DNA of 64,000 nucleotides from SMYC01 sp963578475 (lineage in GTDB: Bacteria > Acidobacteriota > Vicinamibacteria > Marinacidobacterales > SMYC01), in assembly GCA_963578475.1 (NCBI GenBank), contig CAUZCL010000013.1, forward strand, positions 1 through 64,000, written 5' to 3'. The notes beneath the pieces were generated by a model. It saw nothing but the letters and a program-made list of their open reading frames with translations, did no database searches and was not told where the DNA came from. The translations under genes and the position numbers were made by a program. Positions 42,592-51,489 of this stretch are shown here, piece after piece. Every line of letters starts with the position of its first letter. Positions within the stretch are counted from its first letter, which is position 1.

Positions 42592-42890
42592 GTGCTGTCC
42601 GAGGCCGTATTATTTCTCGGTCGCCTGCACGTCGTCGTTCTCCATATCCCGATTGGGATTCTTATCGCACTCGGGCTTCTGGAGCTTCACGCGAGGTGGC
42701 GCAGGCTGGCATCGCCGCCAGTGACCTGGAGCCTGGCCCTTTTGGGCTGTGTGAGCGCTGTGCTCACAGCCACCCTCGGTCTACTTCATTCGTGGAGCGG
42801 AAGCTACGATCCCGAGCTGCTCTTCCGACACAAGTGGTTGGGCGTCCTGGTCGCGGTCTCCTCGGTCGTCGTCTTCGCACTCAAGGCGGA
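42592..42890 (+). pseudogene. DUF2231-like membrane protein, N-terminal fragment
   Basis: From GTG 42592: LFLGRLHVVVLHIPIGILIA then LGLLELHARWRR and LALLGCVSAVLTATLGLLHS, the R.HV...H.PIG membrane domain found at the start of planctomycete/acidobacterial cytochrome-containing proteins. It breaks off near 42890 at the point where the opposite-strand transporter gene is also cut. The open frame ends at 42900. Confidence 0.65.
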
Positions 42891-43250
42891 GAACGCGTAG
42901 TCCATCGTCCAGCCGGCGACAACGGCGTAGTACATGAGCCCGACCGTGGGCGCGAGTACGGCTTGCCAGCCGACGGCTTCCCAAAATCGGCTACCGCCGT
43001 GCTCCTTCGAGACGTTCCGCATCGTGCCGACGGAACTCCGTCCGCCCCGGCGTGCGATAGCCATCTCCGCCATCAGCAGTGGGACGCCAATCACGGCGAT
43101 GCAGGCGCAATAGACGAGCACGAAAGCGCCGCCGTTGATGCCCGTAATGTACGGAAAGCGCCAGATGTTCCCGAGCCCTACGGCGCTTCCTATGGCCGCG
43201 AGCAGAAAGGCGCGCTGGGACGACCATTGTTCTTGGACGGAGCTGCTCAC
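42886..43250 (-). pseudogene. Sodium:neurotransmitter-symporter-family transporter, N-terminal fragment
   Basis: Starts MSSSVQEQWSSQRAFLLAAI and has the NSS signature GSAVGLGNIWRFPYITGING, GAFVLVYCACIAVIGVPLLM and MYYAVVAGWTMDYAF: the first three helices including the sodium and substrate site. The family is about 450-500 residues; the rest is absent. It meets the DUF2231 fragment tail to tail. The start codon overlaps the stop of the BNR gene on the same strand by one base or so, so it was downstream in the same operon. Confidence 0.85.
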
Positions 43251-46200
43251 TAGCTTCCCGTCACTACACGAGGCAGGCCGTTCTCCTCCAGCGTGCGGTT
43301 GAACGCGGGAAGCTCGTTTTCGAGCAACCGATCCAGCTCGCGTTGGTATTCCGCGTAGCGGGTCTTCAGGACTTCGTGCACTTCACGGTGTTGATCCGTG
43401 GGGGGGAAGTCTGCGACCGCCACGGCGCTCGCGAGATAAGCGACCCGTCCCGCCACCCGCATTGGCCAGCGCACGCGGTCCTGACCGGTCCCGGTGATCC
43501 TGAGCTGCACGAGCTTCTCTTCGAGTGCTATGAACGTTCCGTCGAGCTCTTGAGCGCTCGACACGATCGCGGCCGCGTCGTTGCCGAGATCTTCCGCGAT
43601 GGCCTGGAGATCTTCGAGCTGCCGGCGGACCCACTCGATCCGGTTGATAGAGTCCGCGACGGTATTCAATTCGTCTCTCAGCGTGCGCACCATCTCGGTC
43701 TGCGCACGGATATCCGCCTCGGAGCCTTCGGAATTCGGATCTTTGAGAACTTCGAGTGTTTGGCGCAGCTCGTGCTCGCCGGCCTTCAAGACCACCGTGT
43801 ACGTGCCCGGCGGCTCGACGACCGAGATGCGGCCGACGAAAGCCGGACGCCAGCGATCCTCATTGAGCTCGACCCAGTCCGCATGCTGGGGCGTCGTCCG
43901 AAGCTTGATCTCGGTCGACGGCTCGCCGAGGAAATCCCACCATACCCGGTTGATGCCGGCATGGTTGGTCCCGTCCAAAGTCCGTAACGTGTCTCCGGCG
44001 GCGTTTTGGATCTCGACGCTTACATCGTCCTCCATCTCGCTCAACAACCAATAGTTGATGCTCGCGCCTTCGGGTGGATTTTCGCCGATCGACGGATCGT
44101 TCGGCATCACCATGGGCGACGTGATCGGGCGAAAACGGTAAGCCGGCTTCGGCTCGAACAAGTGCGCTTCGGACGCAGCCACTTCGGCCGTCAACTGCTG
44201 AAGCGGGCTGACGTCATCGAGAATCCAAAAACCGCGTCCGTAAGTGCCGACGACGAGATCGTTGAAATGTTCTTGAACGACGAGGCCGTACATGGGCGAG
44301 GCCGGCAAGTTGTTCTGGAGCGGCTGCCAGCGCTCGCCGTCGTTGAACGACACGTAAACGGCGTTCTCCGTGCCGAGATAGAGAAGGCCGGGCCGGACCG
44401 GATCCTCTAGGATCGCGCGCGTGTAGCTGAGCGGGCTGTCGGTGATGCCGTCGACGATTTTCTCCCAGCTCGCGCCGTAGTCGTCGGTTTTGTAGACATG
44501 CGGCTCGAAGTTGCCTTGCTGATGATGCTCGATCACCAGATAGGCTTTCGCCGCGCCCCACTTCGATGCGTCGATGCCTCGGACAACGCCGTCGGGCGGC
44601 AAATCGGGAAGATTGCCGGTGACGTCCGTCCAGTTGGCGCCGCCGTCTTGGCTCACGTGCACCATGCCGTCATTGGAGCCAGCCCAGAGCACACCGGCTT
44701 GGACGGGAGACTCGTCGAACGCATAGATGACGCAGCAATATTCGACACCGATATTGTCCGGCGTGAGACCACCCGAGATGCCTTGCTTCGTCTTGTCGTT
44801 GGTGGTGAGGTCGGGACTGATCACATCCCAGCTCTGGCCGCCATTCGTCGTGCGATGCACGTGCTGGCTCGTGACGAACACGGTGTTGTGGTCGTGCGGT
44901 GAGATGAGGAGCGGGAAGGTCCACTGAAAGCGGTAGCGAAGCTCCGCCGCAGGCCAGCCGCCCGTCGTCTCGGGCCACACTTCTACTTGACGGAATTGGC
45001 GCGTCGTCTCGTTGTAGCGGACGACGATGCCGCCGCGCGCCCCGGCGCCCGAAGCGCTCGACCAGATGATGTTCGGGTCCGTTGGATCCGGGGAGGCGAA
45101 GCCGCTCTCTCCGCCGCCGACCGAATGCCACATCCCGCGCGGGATGCTGCCGCCACCGAAGCCGCGGGTACGGCTCCGGCTCGGTCCGCGCGTGGACGGC
45201 CCGTCTTGCCGATTGCCCATGACGTTATACGGGATCGCGTTGTCCGCGGTCACGTGGTACATCTGAGCAATGGGAAGCTGCACGCGGTGCCAGCTCTTGC
45301 CGCGTGTCATCGTGACCGCAACGCCGCCATCGTTACCGACAATCATCCGGTCTCCATCCGTCGGATCGATCCACAAGTCGTGATAGTCGCCGCCTGGACG
45401 TTCACGCCCACTGAGGGTAGTTCCGGTACGGCCGCCGTCAGTCGAACGCACGAAGGCTGCCGTCAAGAACAAGACTTCATCGGGATCGTCCGGCAGGACG
45501 ACGCAGTTGTTGTAGTAACCCGTGCGGCCGCCGAGGTTGCGGTCGTGGGTCATCAATTCCCAATCCTTGCCGCCGTCATCCGAGCGCCATAGCTCGCCGC
45601 TCTCGGTCTTCTCGCCGTGCCAAGGCACGCCGTCGCCCGTCTCGATCAGTGCATAGACGCGATTCGGGTCCGCCGGCGTCAAACAAAGGTCGACCTTGCC
45701 GACAGGAAGCTCGGGGAGCCCGTTGCCTTCGAGCTTGGTCCAAGTCTCGCCGCTGTCGCGCGACATGTAGATGCCGCCCCCCGAACCGCCACTCTCGCGG
45801 CCCCACGTGTTCACTTGCACTTGCCACATCCCCGCGAAGAGGATGCGCGGGTTGTTCGGGCTCATCTCGAGGCTGGACGCGCCGGTGTTCTCGTCGACGA
45901 AGAGCACGTGCTCCCAGGTCTCGCCACCGTCCATCGTGCGGAAGATGCCCCGCTCGGATTGAGGGCCGTGGCTGTGCCCGAGGGCGGCGACGTAGACGAT
46001 GTCGGGATTCTTCGGGTGGATGAGCACGCGCGCCGTGCGGCTGGGCCAAGCGAGTCCCATCTTCGTCCAGTTCTCTCCGCCATCGGTGGATTTGTAGACC
46101 CCGCTTCCGATGGAAACGTTCGACCGGATGTGCGGCTCACCCGTCCCCGCCCAGACGATCTGGGAATCGGACGGCGCCACCGCGAGCGCTCCGATGGCGT

Positions 46201-46447
46201 GCTCGGGATGATCGTCGAAGATCGGACGCCAATACTCGCCGCCGTCCTCGGACTTCCAAATACCGCCGGAAGCGGCGCCGGCATAATAGGTGAGCGGGTC
46301 GCGGGCCACGCCAGCGACCGACGCGATGCGGTTGCCGACGGGCCCGATGTGGCGGTATTTCAGATCTTTGTAGAGCTCTGGGGAGACGTCTTGGGCCGCC
46401 AGTGGGACGGCGATGAGCAAAACCAGTAGCAGGACTTTCGCGAGCAT
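43250..46447 (-). CDS. Exported VPS10/sortilin-like BNR-repeat propeller protein (second copy)
   Basis: 1065 residues with signal peptide (LLLVLLIAVPLAAQ). Dense BNR/Asp-box repeats: GGIWKSEDGGEYWRPIF, GVYKSTDGGENWTKMG, RTMDGGETWEHVL, MSRDSGETWTKLEG and VSQDGGANWTDVT, giving a large double propeller, then beta domain and a helical tail (TLRDELNTVADSINRIEWVR). It is a paralogue of 13856-16900 with the same order of segments (both contain the motif EPHVYKT before an ESW/ASW blade). Likely periplasmic or secreted; peptidase or glycosidase activity is not evident. GGAGG lies just upstream of the start. Confidence 0.85.
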   Translation of the reverse strand: MLAKVLLLVLLIAVPLAAQDVSPELYKDLKYRHIGPVGNRIASVAGVARDPLTYYAGAASGGIWKSEDGGEYWRPIFDDHPEHAIGALAVAPSDSQIVWAGTGEPHIRSNVSIGSGVYKSTDGGENWTKMGLAWPSRTARVLIHPKNPDIVYVAALGHSHGPQSERGIFRTMDGGETWEHVLFVDENTGASSLEMSPNNPRILFAGMWQVQVNTWGRESGGSGGGIYMSRDSGETWTKLEGNGLPELPVGKVDLCLTPADPNRVYALIETGDGVPWHGEKTESGELWRSDDGGKDWELMTHDRNLGGRTGYYNNCVVLPDDPDEVLFLTAAFVRSTDGGRTGTTLSGRERPGGDYHDLWIDPTDGDRMIVGNDGGVAVTMTRGKSWHRVQLPIAQMYHVTADNAIPYNVMGNRQDGPSTRGPSRSRTRGFGGGSIPRGMWHSVGGGESGFASPDPTDPNIIWSSASGAGARGGIVVRYNETTRQFRQVEVWPETTGGWPAAELRYRFQWTFPLLISPHDHNTVFVTSQHVHRTTNGGQSWDVISPDLTTNDKTKQGISGGLTPDNIGVEYCCVIYAFDESPVQAGVLWAGSNDGMVHVSQDGGANWTDVTGNLPDLPPDGVVRGIDASKWGAAKAYLVIEHHQQGNFEPHVYKTDDYGASWEKIVDGITDSPLSYTRAILEDPVRPGLLYLGTENAVYVSFNDGERWQPLQNNLPASPMYGLVVQEHFNDLVVGTYGRGFWILDDVSPLQQLTAEVAASEAHLFEPKPAYRFRPITSPMVMPNDPSIGENPPEGASINYWLLSEMEDDVSVEIQNAAGDTLRTLDGTNHAGINRVWWDFLGEPSTEIKLRTTPQHADWVELNEDRWRPAFVGRISVVEPPGTYTVVLKAGEHELRQTLEVLKDPNSEGSEADIRAQTEMVRTLRDELNTVADSINRIEWVRRQLEDLQAIAEDLGNDAAAIVSSAQELDGTFIALEEKLVQLRITGTGQDRVRWPMRVAGRVAYLASAVAVADFPPTDQHREVHEVLKTRYAEYQRELDRLLENELPAFNRTLEENGLPRVVTGS

Positions 46448-46501
46448 AAGAACCTCCAGGCAACGCCGGGCAAGTCTACTTCAACTTGCTAGTCGAGAGC
46501 A

Positions 46502-47338
46502 CTAGTTGGGCGCGCGCGTCGCGTCCTTGGGCGTGACGACCGGCAGCCCGTCTCGGTTGCCCCATTCTTGCCACGAGCTAACGTAGTTGCGCACGCGTGG
46601 GTACTCGAGGAGCCGGAGCGCGACGTAGGCGTGGGCCGACCGATAGCCCGTGTTGCAAAGGGCGAGGATCTCTTTCTCACGAGAGATCGCGCGGCTTCGA
46701 AAGACGACCTCCAGCTCGTCCTTTTCTTTGAACCGTCCGTCGTCACTCAATAGATGGACCCACTCCAAATGGACGGCTCCCGGTATCGTGCCGTTACGCG
46801 CGGCTCGTTGTTCCGTGCCGAACCACTCTCCATCGCTACGCGTGTCCAGAATGAGGCTTTCCGGATCCTCGATGGCGCGCCTCATGTCGTGATGCGTCGC
46901 GACGAGGTCGCTTACGACGCTGTAGTCATACATGATAGGCGTCGGCGGCTCGGCGTCCCGGGTCGTCTCGAGGCCTGCGTCGCGCCACGCGCGCGTGCCC
47001 CCGTCGAGAATGTGGACGTTTTTATGGCCGAGATATTGGAGAAACCAGAGCCCACGCGCGGCGGTCATCCCCGAGAGGTCCTCGTAGAAGACAACGCGAT
47101 CGCGAGGGCTTATGCCGGCGCGGCCTAGCAGAAAGGCCCACATGCGGACGAACGAGCGAAGCGGTGCTTCGTCCGTGTCGTAAGTGTTGAGCCCGTAGAT
47201 GGGGAAGTGTGTGGCGCCGGGGATATGGTCGGCTGCATATTCTTCGCCCGTGCGGACGTCGACGATCCTCAACTGCGCGTCGCCCGCATACTCGGTGAGG
47301 GTCTGGGGCGTCCAGAGGAGATCCGTTGTTCCCGGCAC
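46502..47338 (-). CDS. Two-domain sulfurtransferase (rhodanese)
   Basis: 278 residues with two rhodanese domains. The first (DVRTGEEYAADHIPGATHFP) has FYEDLSG where a catalytic Cys loop would be, so it is structural. The second (LILDTRSDGEWFG, GTIPGAVHLEWVH) holds the active loop LALCNTGYRS, with Cys near residue 239 and the C-x-x-G-x-R pattern of thiosulfate or 3-mercaptopyruvate sulfurtransferases. Cytoplasmic. It moves sulfane sulfur from a donor to cyanide, thioredoxin or a sulfur carrier. Not clearly linked with neighbours. Confidence 0.9.
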   Translation of the reverse strand: MPGTTDLLWTPQTLTEYAGDAQLRIVDVRTGEEYAADHIPGATHFPIYGLNTYDTDEAPLRSFVRMWAFLLGRAGISPRDRVVFYEDLSGMTAARGLWFLQYLGHKNVHILDGGTRAWRDAGLETTRDAEPPTPIMYDYSVVSDLVATHHDMRRAIEDPESLILDTRSDGEWFGTEQRAARNGTIPGAVHLEWVHLLSDDGRFKEKDELEVVFRSRAISREKEILALCNTGYRSAHAYVALRLLEYPRVRNYVSSWQEWGNRDGLPVVTPKDATRAPN

Positions 47339-47375
47339 GGGGCCATGCTACTCGATCTGGGAGCGAGGTTCTGCT

Positions 47376-47747
47376 CTACTCGCCGCGCAGGGTCGAGACG
47401 GGGTCGAAGCCGCTCGCGCGTTGCGCGGGTATGTACGCAGCGATGACGGCGATGCACAACGGGCTGCTAGAGCAGCGGCGGCATAGGTGGCGCTGTCGAG
47501 CCCTGAGGTTCGCGGCCGAAGCCACGAGCGTGGGCGGCGCATTCTCTTCGCGCTCACCGAGCAGCACGATGCGATCCGGCTTGGGGTAGGGGAGCGGCCG
47601 GAACAAGAGCGCATTGACGAACCCGAAGACGGTCGTGTTGCCCGCGATGGCGAGCGCGAGCGACAGGACGGCGAAACTCATGACGAAGAAACCTTTTCTG
47701 AGATCTCGGATTGCGAAACGAATATCTTGGAAGAAACTAAACATCAC
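47376..47747 (-). pseudogene. MacB/FtsX-type permease with about 85% of the gene deleted
   Basis: The start MFSFFQDIRFAIRDLRKGFF, LAIAGNTTVFGFVNALLFRP and PYPKPDRIVLLGE is the N-terminus of acidobacterial duplicated orphan permeases (about 800 residues). After some 25 unmatched codons the frame ends AAYIPAQRASGFDPVSTLRGE, the natural C-terminus of the same family. The middle, with seven of eight membrane helices and both periplasmic domains, is gone, yet the frame stays open. It lies 12 bases after the MarR-like regulator gene, matching the usual order of regulator and permease in these genomes. Confidence 0.82.
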
Positions 47748-47759
47748 GCCTTCTCGTCT

Positions 47760-48230
47760 TCATCCATCCTGAGCTTTGTCTGAGGCGAGCCACTTGTCGA
47801 TAACGGGAGGTAGCTCCCGCTCCATGAAGGCATAGTAGTCGCGCATGCCTTGGAGCCGCTTGCCGCGCGGGGCGGGCTCGTCTTTGAGAAGCTCCAACCC
47901 TGAATCCGCAATACGCCGTAGCTCCGCGATCTGGCCCAGCTTGGTGCCCCAATCGCGTGTCCAGGCAATGGACCGGAGCCGATAATACGCCCTGCGTTCC
48001 CCGGAAACGCCAATCCGTTCGACCAGCCCGGCGGCCATCAGCAACCTCAAGTTGATGCTGATCGAGGCCTTGCTAGCGCTTACGACCTCCACCAGCTCAG
48101 CGGCGGATTGGTGCTCCGGCTCGCTGATTAGGAGCCAGCCGATGAGCCGGCCAGCAATCCTCTGATGCCCGAGCCGCGAAAAAAACTCTCCGACACGCTC
48201 AACGAAGGCTTTGCTCTTAGCGGGTAACAT
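47760..48230 (-). CDS. GbsR/MarR-type winged-helix regulator
   Basis: 156 residues. Winged-helix part: GRLIGWLLISEPEHQSAAEL, SASKASISINLRLLMAAGLV and ERIGVSGERRAYYRLR; the C-terminal half is helical (KRLQGMRDYYAFMEREL) and probably dimerises. Such regulators typically control an adjacent transporter; here that is the ruined permease 12 bases downstream. A strong palindrome sits in its own promoter (48257-48272), pointing to self-control. The ATG lies 6 bases after the minus-10 hexamer, so the message is probably leaderless. Confidence 0.85.
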   Translation of the reverse strand: MLPAKSKAFVERVGEFFSRLGHQRIAGRLIGWLLISEPEHQSAAELVEVVSASKASISINLRLLMAAGLVERIGVSGERRAYYRLRSIAWTRDWGTKLGQIAELRRIADSGLELLKDEPAPRGKRLQGMRDYYAFMERELPPVIDKWLASDKAQDG

Positions 48231-48236
48231 ACGATC

Positions 48237-48272
48237 ACTCTAGTTAGTTTATACTGTTTAGTCAATACTAAA
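48237..48272 (-). promoter_or_regulatory. Promoter and operator of the GbsR/MarR-type regulator
   Basis: On the minus strand TTGACT (48260-48265) and TAGAGT (48237-48242) are 17 bases apart. A perfect palindrome TTTAGT-CAAT-ACTAAA (plus-strand reading, 48257-48272) covers the minus-35 hexamer, an ideal place for self-repression. A wider TAGTTT/AAACTA repeat surrounds it. The whole stretch is an AT-rich island. Confidence 0.6.
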
Positions 48273-48295
48273 AAAACTAGTAAAGAACAAAAGGA

Positions 48296-48370
48296 TGGCA
48301 CTTGTTTGGAGGGGGATGTTGGGTTGAGGTCAAACGGGTGGCACTTGTTTTGGGCGGGGGTGGGTATAAT
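48296..48370 (+). promoter_or_regulatory. Promoter region with repeated GGCACTTGTTT and TATAAT
   Basis: GGCACTTGTTT occurs twice (from 48298 and 48344), each followed by a G-run. A perfect TATAAT (48365-48370) lies only 5 bases before GTG 48376 and 11 before ATG 48382, implying a leaderless or nearly leaderless message. TGGCAC-N5-TTGG also partly resembles a sigma-54 site, but the GC of the minus-12 element is missing. Confidence 0.5.
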
Positions 48371-48381
48371 CGCGGGTGGTT

Positions 48382-49959
48382 ATGCGGTGGCGGGAGATGG
48401 TCGTGTTCGGGCTCTTTTTCTTTGGGGCGGCCGTTTTCACTTATCCGCTTGTGCGGGATATTCGGACGGCTACGAAGGATCATCACGATCCGCTGCTCGA
48501 TGCCTGGGCTTTGTCTTGGGTGGCGCATCAGCTTCCTCGTGATCCCGTGCACTTGTTTGACTCGAATCGCTTCTACCCGGAGACAGGGACGCTTGTGTTC
48601 AACGACCCGATGGTCGGTCTCGGGATTCTGACGGCGCCGGTGGCGTGGGTTTTCGGGGACGCGTTGCTCACGCTCAACCTCGCGACGCTTTTGGCGTTCG
48701 CGCTTTCCGGCTATGGGGCTTACCGGCTTGGATGGCATCTCACGGGGTCGCGCGTCGCGGGGGCCGTGGCCGGGAGCGTCTTCGCCTTCGACGCTTATCG
48801 GCTCAACCATCTCGCGCATATCCAGCTCCAAAACGCGGGCTTTATCCCGCTTCTCTATTTGTGTCTCACGCGTTATCTCCAAGAAGGGAAGCTCCGCTAC
48901 GCGGTTGGCGTCGCCGTATTTCTGTGGTTCGTCTGCGCGTCTTCCGCGTATTACGGCATCTTTACTTGGATTCTGCTCGGCGTGGCGATTCCTTATGAGC
49001 TCTTTAGAACGCGAACGGCTGTGGATCGCCGTCACGTTGTTGGGGTTGGGCTCGCGCTTCTTCTCGCGGGCCTCGCTTTCCTGCCGTTAGCGCTTCCTTT
49101 CATGCGGCTCGGCGACGATTTTGGGTTGTCCCGGCCGACAGGCCGCTTGCAACGAGCCTCGGCGCGTCCTGGCGATTACCTGCGCTCGGGCTCCCATCTT
49201 CATCAGGCGCTAGGGTTGAAGCCGCCGTCCGCCGAGCGCACTCTCTTTCCTGGCATCCTTGCTGTGGGGCTCGCGCTCCTCGCCATCGCTCGGTTGAACC
49301 GGGCGAGCGGCCTCTACTTGATTCTCGCGATCGTCGCGGCCTGGGCGAGTCTCGGCCCGGCTTGGGGTCTGTATCGGGTCCTTCATGCTGTCATCCCCGG
49401 ATTGGATGGGGTTCGAGTACCCCCACGTTTCGCAATATACGTGTTCTTTGCGATGGCTATCCTTGCGGCATACGGCGCCGCCCTCGTGCTGAAGCGTTTT
49501 CCGAGCCACGCTCTCGGCGCTGCGCTCGTTCTGTTTCCGCTCGTCGAGTCGATTGGGCCAACGCATTACACTCATGCGCCGCCGATACCAGCGGTCTACG
49601 GATGGCTCTCGGAGATACCCGGCTCGGTTCCCGTGGTCGAGCTTCCGCTTCCTCCGCCGAAGCGTGACCGAGACAACGCAATCTATCTCTATTGGTCCAC
49701 GACACACTTCAAGCCGCTGGCCAATGGCTACGGTACGGTCGTACCTCCGGTATACGCGAAGATTTTCGAGGCCTGCGATCCCGTGCCCGACAAGGCTGCG
49801 ATGGTGCTGCTGAAGCGCCTCGGCTTTCGCTACGTCATCCTCCATCGCGACCTTTATCTGCGCGCTCGCGCCGCCGAGATGGAGAGGCAACTGAACGCGC
49901 TCTCAGGGTTGACACGCGTTCATCGCACGGAGAACGAGACCGTCTACGAGCTGAGCTGA
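48382..49959 (+). CDS. Multi-spanning GT-C-like membrane protein
   Basis: About 525 residues (GTG 48376 is an alternative start). Roughly 10 hydrophobic segments, with a first loop rich in acidic and aromatic residues (DHHDPLLDAWALSWVAHQLP, FDSNRFYPETGTLVFNDP) as in GT-C glycosyltransferases and YfhO-like proteins, and a soluble C-terminal part with VPVVELPLPPPKRDRDNAIY. It likely acts on lipid-linked sugars at the membrane, but the substrate cannot be told. The gene stands alone between a divergent regulator and a converging helicase gene. Confidence 0.72.
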   Translation: MRWREMVVFGLFFFGAAVFTYPLVRDIRTATKDHHDPLLDAWALSWVAHQLPRDPVHLFDSNRFYPETGTLVFNDPMVGLGILTAPVAWVFGDALLTLNLATLLAFALSGYGAYRLGWHLTGSRVAGAVAGSVFAFDAYRLNHLAHIQLQNAGFIPLLYLCLTRYLQEGKLRYAVGVAVFLWFVCASSAYYGIFTWILLGVAIPYELFRTRTAVDRRHVVGVGLALLLAGLAFLPLALPFMRLGDDFGLSRPTGRLQRASARPGDYLRSGSHLHQALGLKPPSAERTLFPGILAVGLALLAIARLNRASGLYLILAIVAAWASLGPAWGLYRVLHAVIPGLDGVRVPPRFAIYVFFAMAILAAYGAALVLKRFPSHALGAALVLFPLVESIGPTHYTHAPPIPAVYGWLSEIPGSVPVVELPLPPPKRDRDNAIYLYWSTTHFKPLANGYGTVVPPVYAKIFEACDPVPDKAAMVLLKRLGFRYVILHRDLYLRARAAEMERQLNALSGLTRVHRTENETVYELS

Positions 49960-49965
49960 AGCAGA

Positions 49966-51381
49966 TCAGCTCACTTGGCGCGGCCTGCGGCCACGACGCG
50001 GGCGCCGCTGCTGCCGCGGGCCTCGCTCGCTCGCGCTCTCTTTAGGCGTGTCGCTCTCGTCTTCACCTATCATCTCGACCCTCGCCGTCTCGGCAAGACG
50101 TTTCTTCACGAGAGCTGCGACGATGAGCTTGCCTTTGGGATGCTCCCAAAGCGCGTCCACGAGCGGTGTCAGCTCGCCTGTGCTCTCAAGCGCGACGTCT
50201 TCGAGGCGGCCGATAAGGCGCTCAGTGCGCCGCTTCGTGATTTCTTCGGCGGTGGGCACCTCGCGCTCGATGAGCTCGAGCTCGTAGCGATTGGCCTGTC
50301 GGTTGAAGTTGACGAGATCGTTCGCTGAGACGAGCGAGACAACATTGCCGCTGCGCCCGCTCCGGCCCGTCCGGCCCGCGCGATGGATATAGTCTTCGGG
50401 CGAGTCCGGAGTCGAGTAGATGAAGACATGCGAGAGATCGTCGATGTCGATCCCGCGGGCGGCCACGTCGGTCGCGACGAGATGACGGATCGTGCCCGCT
50501 CGGAACCGGGACATAACCTGCTCGCGCTTTTTCTGCGTGAGGTCGCTCGAGATCATAGCGACCGGCAGCCCTTGCCGTGAGAGAAAGGTGGAGACCGAGC
50601 GCACTTCGTTGCGTGTGTTGCAAAAGATCATGGATGCGCTCGGCTGGTCGAGCTCGATCACTTTGTAGAGCACATCTTCTTTGTGCGCCGCGGGCGCCAT
50701 GATGTATGTGTGCCGAACTTCCTTTACATAGGCGAAGTCTTCGGAGAGCGAGATCCAGCTCGGCTCGTTCAAATAGTTGTGGATGATACCTCGGATGCCG
50801 AGCGGGATCGTTGCCGAGAATAAACAGGTCTGGCGTTCGCTCGGGACGAAGTGCATGATATCGCTCATTTCCTGCGCGAAACCCATGTCCAGCATCTTGT
50901 CGGCTTCGTCGAGCACGAGGAAGCGCACGCCGCCGAGCTTCAGCTCGCCGCGTCTCAAAAGGTCGAGCACGCGCCCGGGAGTACCGACGACGACTTGAGC
51001 GCCGGCGCGGATACCGTCGATTTGTTTTCCGATGGCCTCGCCACCATATATGGCTTCGGCCTTGACGCCTTTGTCGTGGCCGATGCGGACGAGCTCTTCA
51101 CAGACTTGAGCCGTGAGCTCGCGAGTTGGCGTCAATACCATAGCTTGTACGAAGGCTCCCTCCGCGTCGATTTTCTCGACGATGGGGATGCCGAAGGCTG
51201 CGGTCTTACCCGTACCCGTACGGGACTGAACGACGAGGTCCTTGCCGGCAAGCGCGAGAGGGATCGCCTCTTGCTGCACGTCCGTGGGTTGCTCGTAGCG
51301 CATTGCCCCAATAGAGCGGAGGGTGGTTTCGTCCAAGCCAAAGGCCTGGAAAGTTTTTGTGTCTATTTCGGTTGTGGTCAT
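49966..51381 (-). CDS. DEAD-box RNA helicase
   Basis: 471 residues from ATG 51381. All core motifs are present: Q-motif region PTDVQQEAIPL, SRTGTGKT, PTRELTAQV, TPGRVLDL, LDEADKMLDMGF, FSATIP, CNTRNEV, ATDVAARGID and HRAGRTGRSG. The last 100 residues form a short RNA-binding-like part ending in a basic tail (PRQQRRPRRGRRPRQ). It unwinds RNA during ribosome assembly, RNA decay or cold adaptation, as DeaD/CsdA and RhlE do; the exact subtype is unclear. A longer frame to 51414 adds only a short unlikely extension. Confidence 0.93.
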   Translation of the reverse strand: MTTTEIDTKTFQAFGLDETTLRSIGAMRYEQPTDVQQEAIPLALAGKDLVVQSRTGTGKTAAFGIPIVEKIDAEGAFVQAMVLTPTRELTAQVCEELVRIGHDKGVKAEAIYGGEAIGKQIDGIRAGAQVVVGTPGRVLDLLRRGELKLGGVRFLVLDEADKMLDMGFAQEMSDIMHFVPSERQTCLFSATIPLGIRGIIHNYLNEPSWISLSEDFAYVKEVRHTYIMAPAAHKEDVLYKVIELDQPSASMIFCNTRNEVRSVSTFLSRQGLPVAMISSDLTQKKREQVMSRFRAGTIRHLVATDVAARGIDIDDLSHVFIYSTPDSPEDYIHRAGRTGRSGRSGNVVSLVSANDLVNFNRQANRYELELIEREVPTAEEITKRRTERLIGRLEDVALESTGELTPLVDALWEHPKGKLIVAALVKKRLAETARVEMIGEDESDTPKESASERGPRQQRRPRRGRRPRQVS

Positions 51382-51489
51382 GGAGTTCGATGGGTGTCGG
51401 TGTCTGAATGGCAATCTATCTTGAGGTTTGGTGAAGCACAGACCAAGTGTAAGGGACTGATCCTAAAGATTATAACGCAAAGCAGCAGC

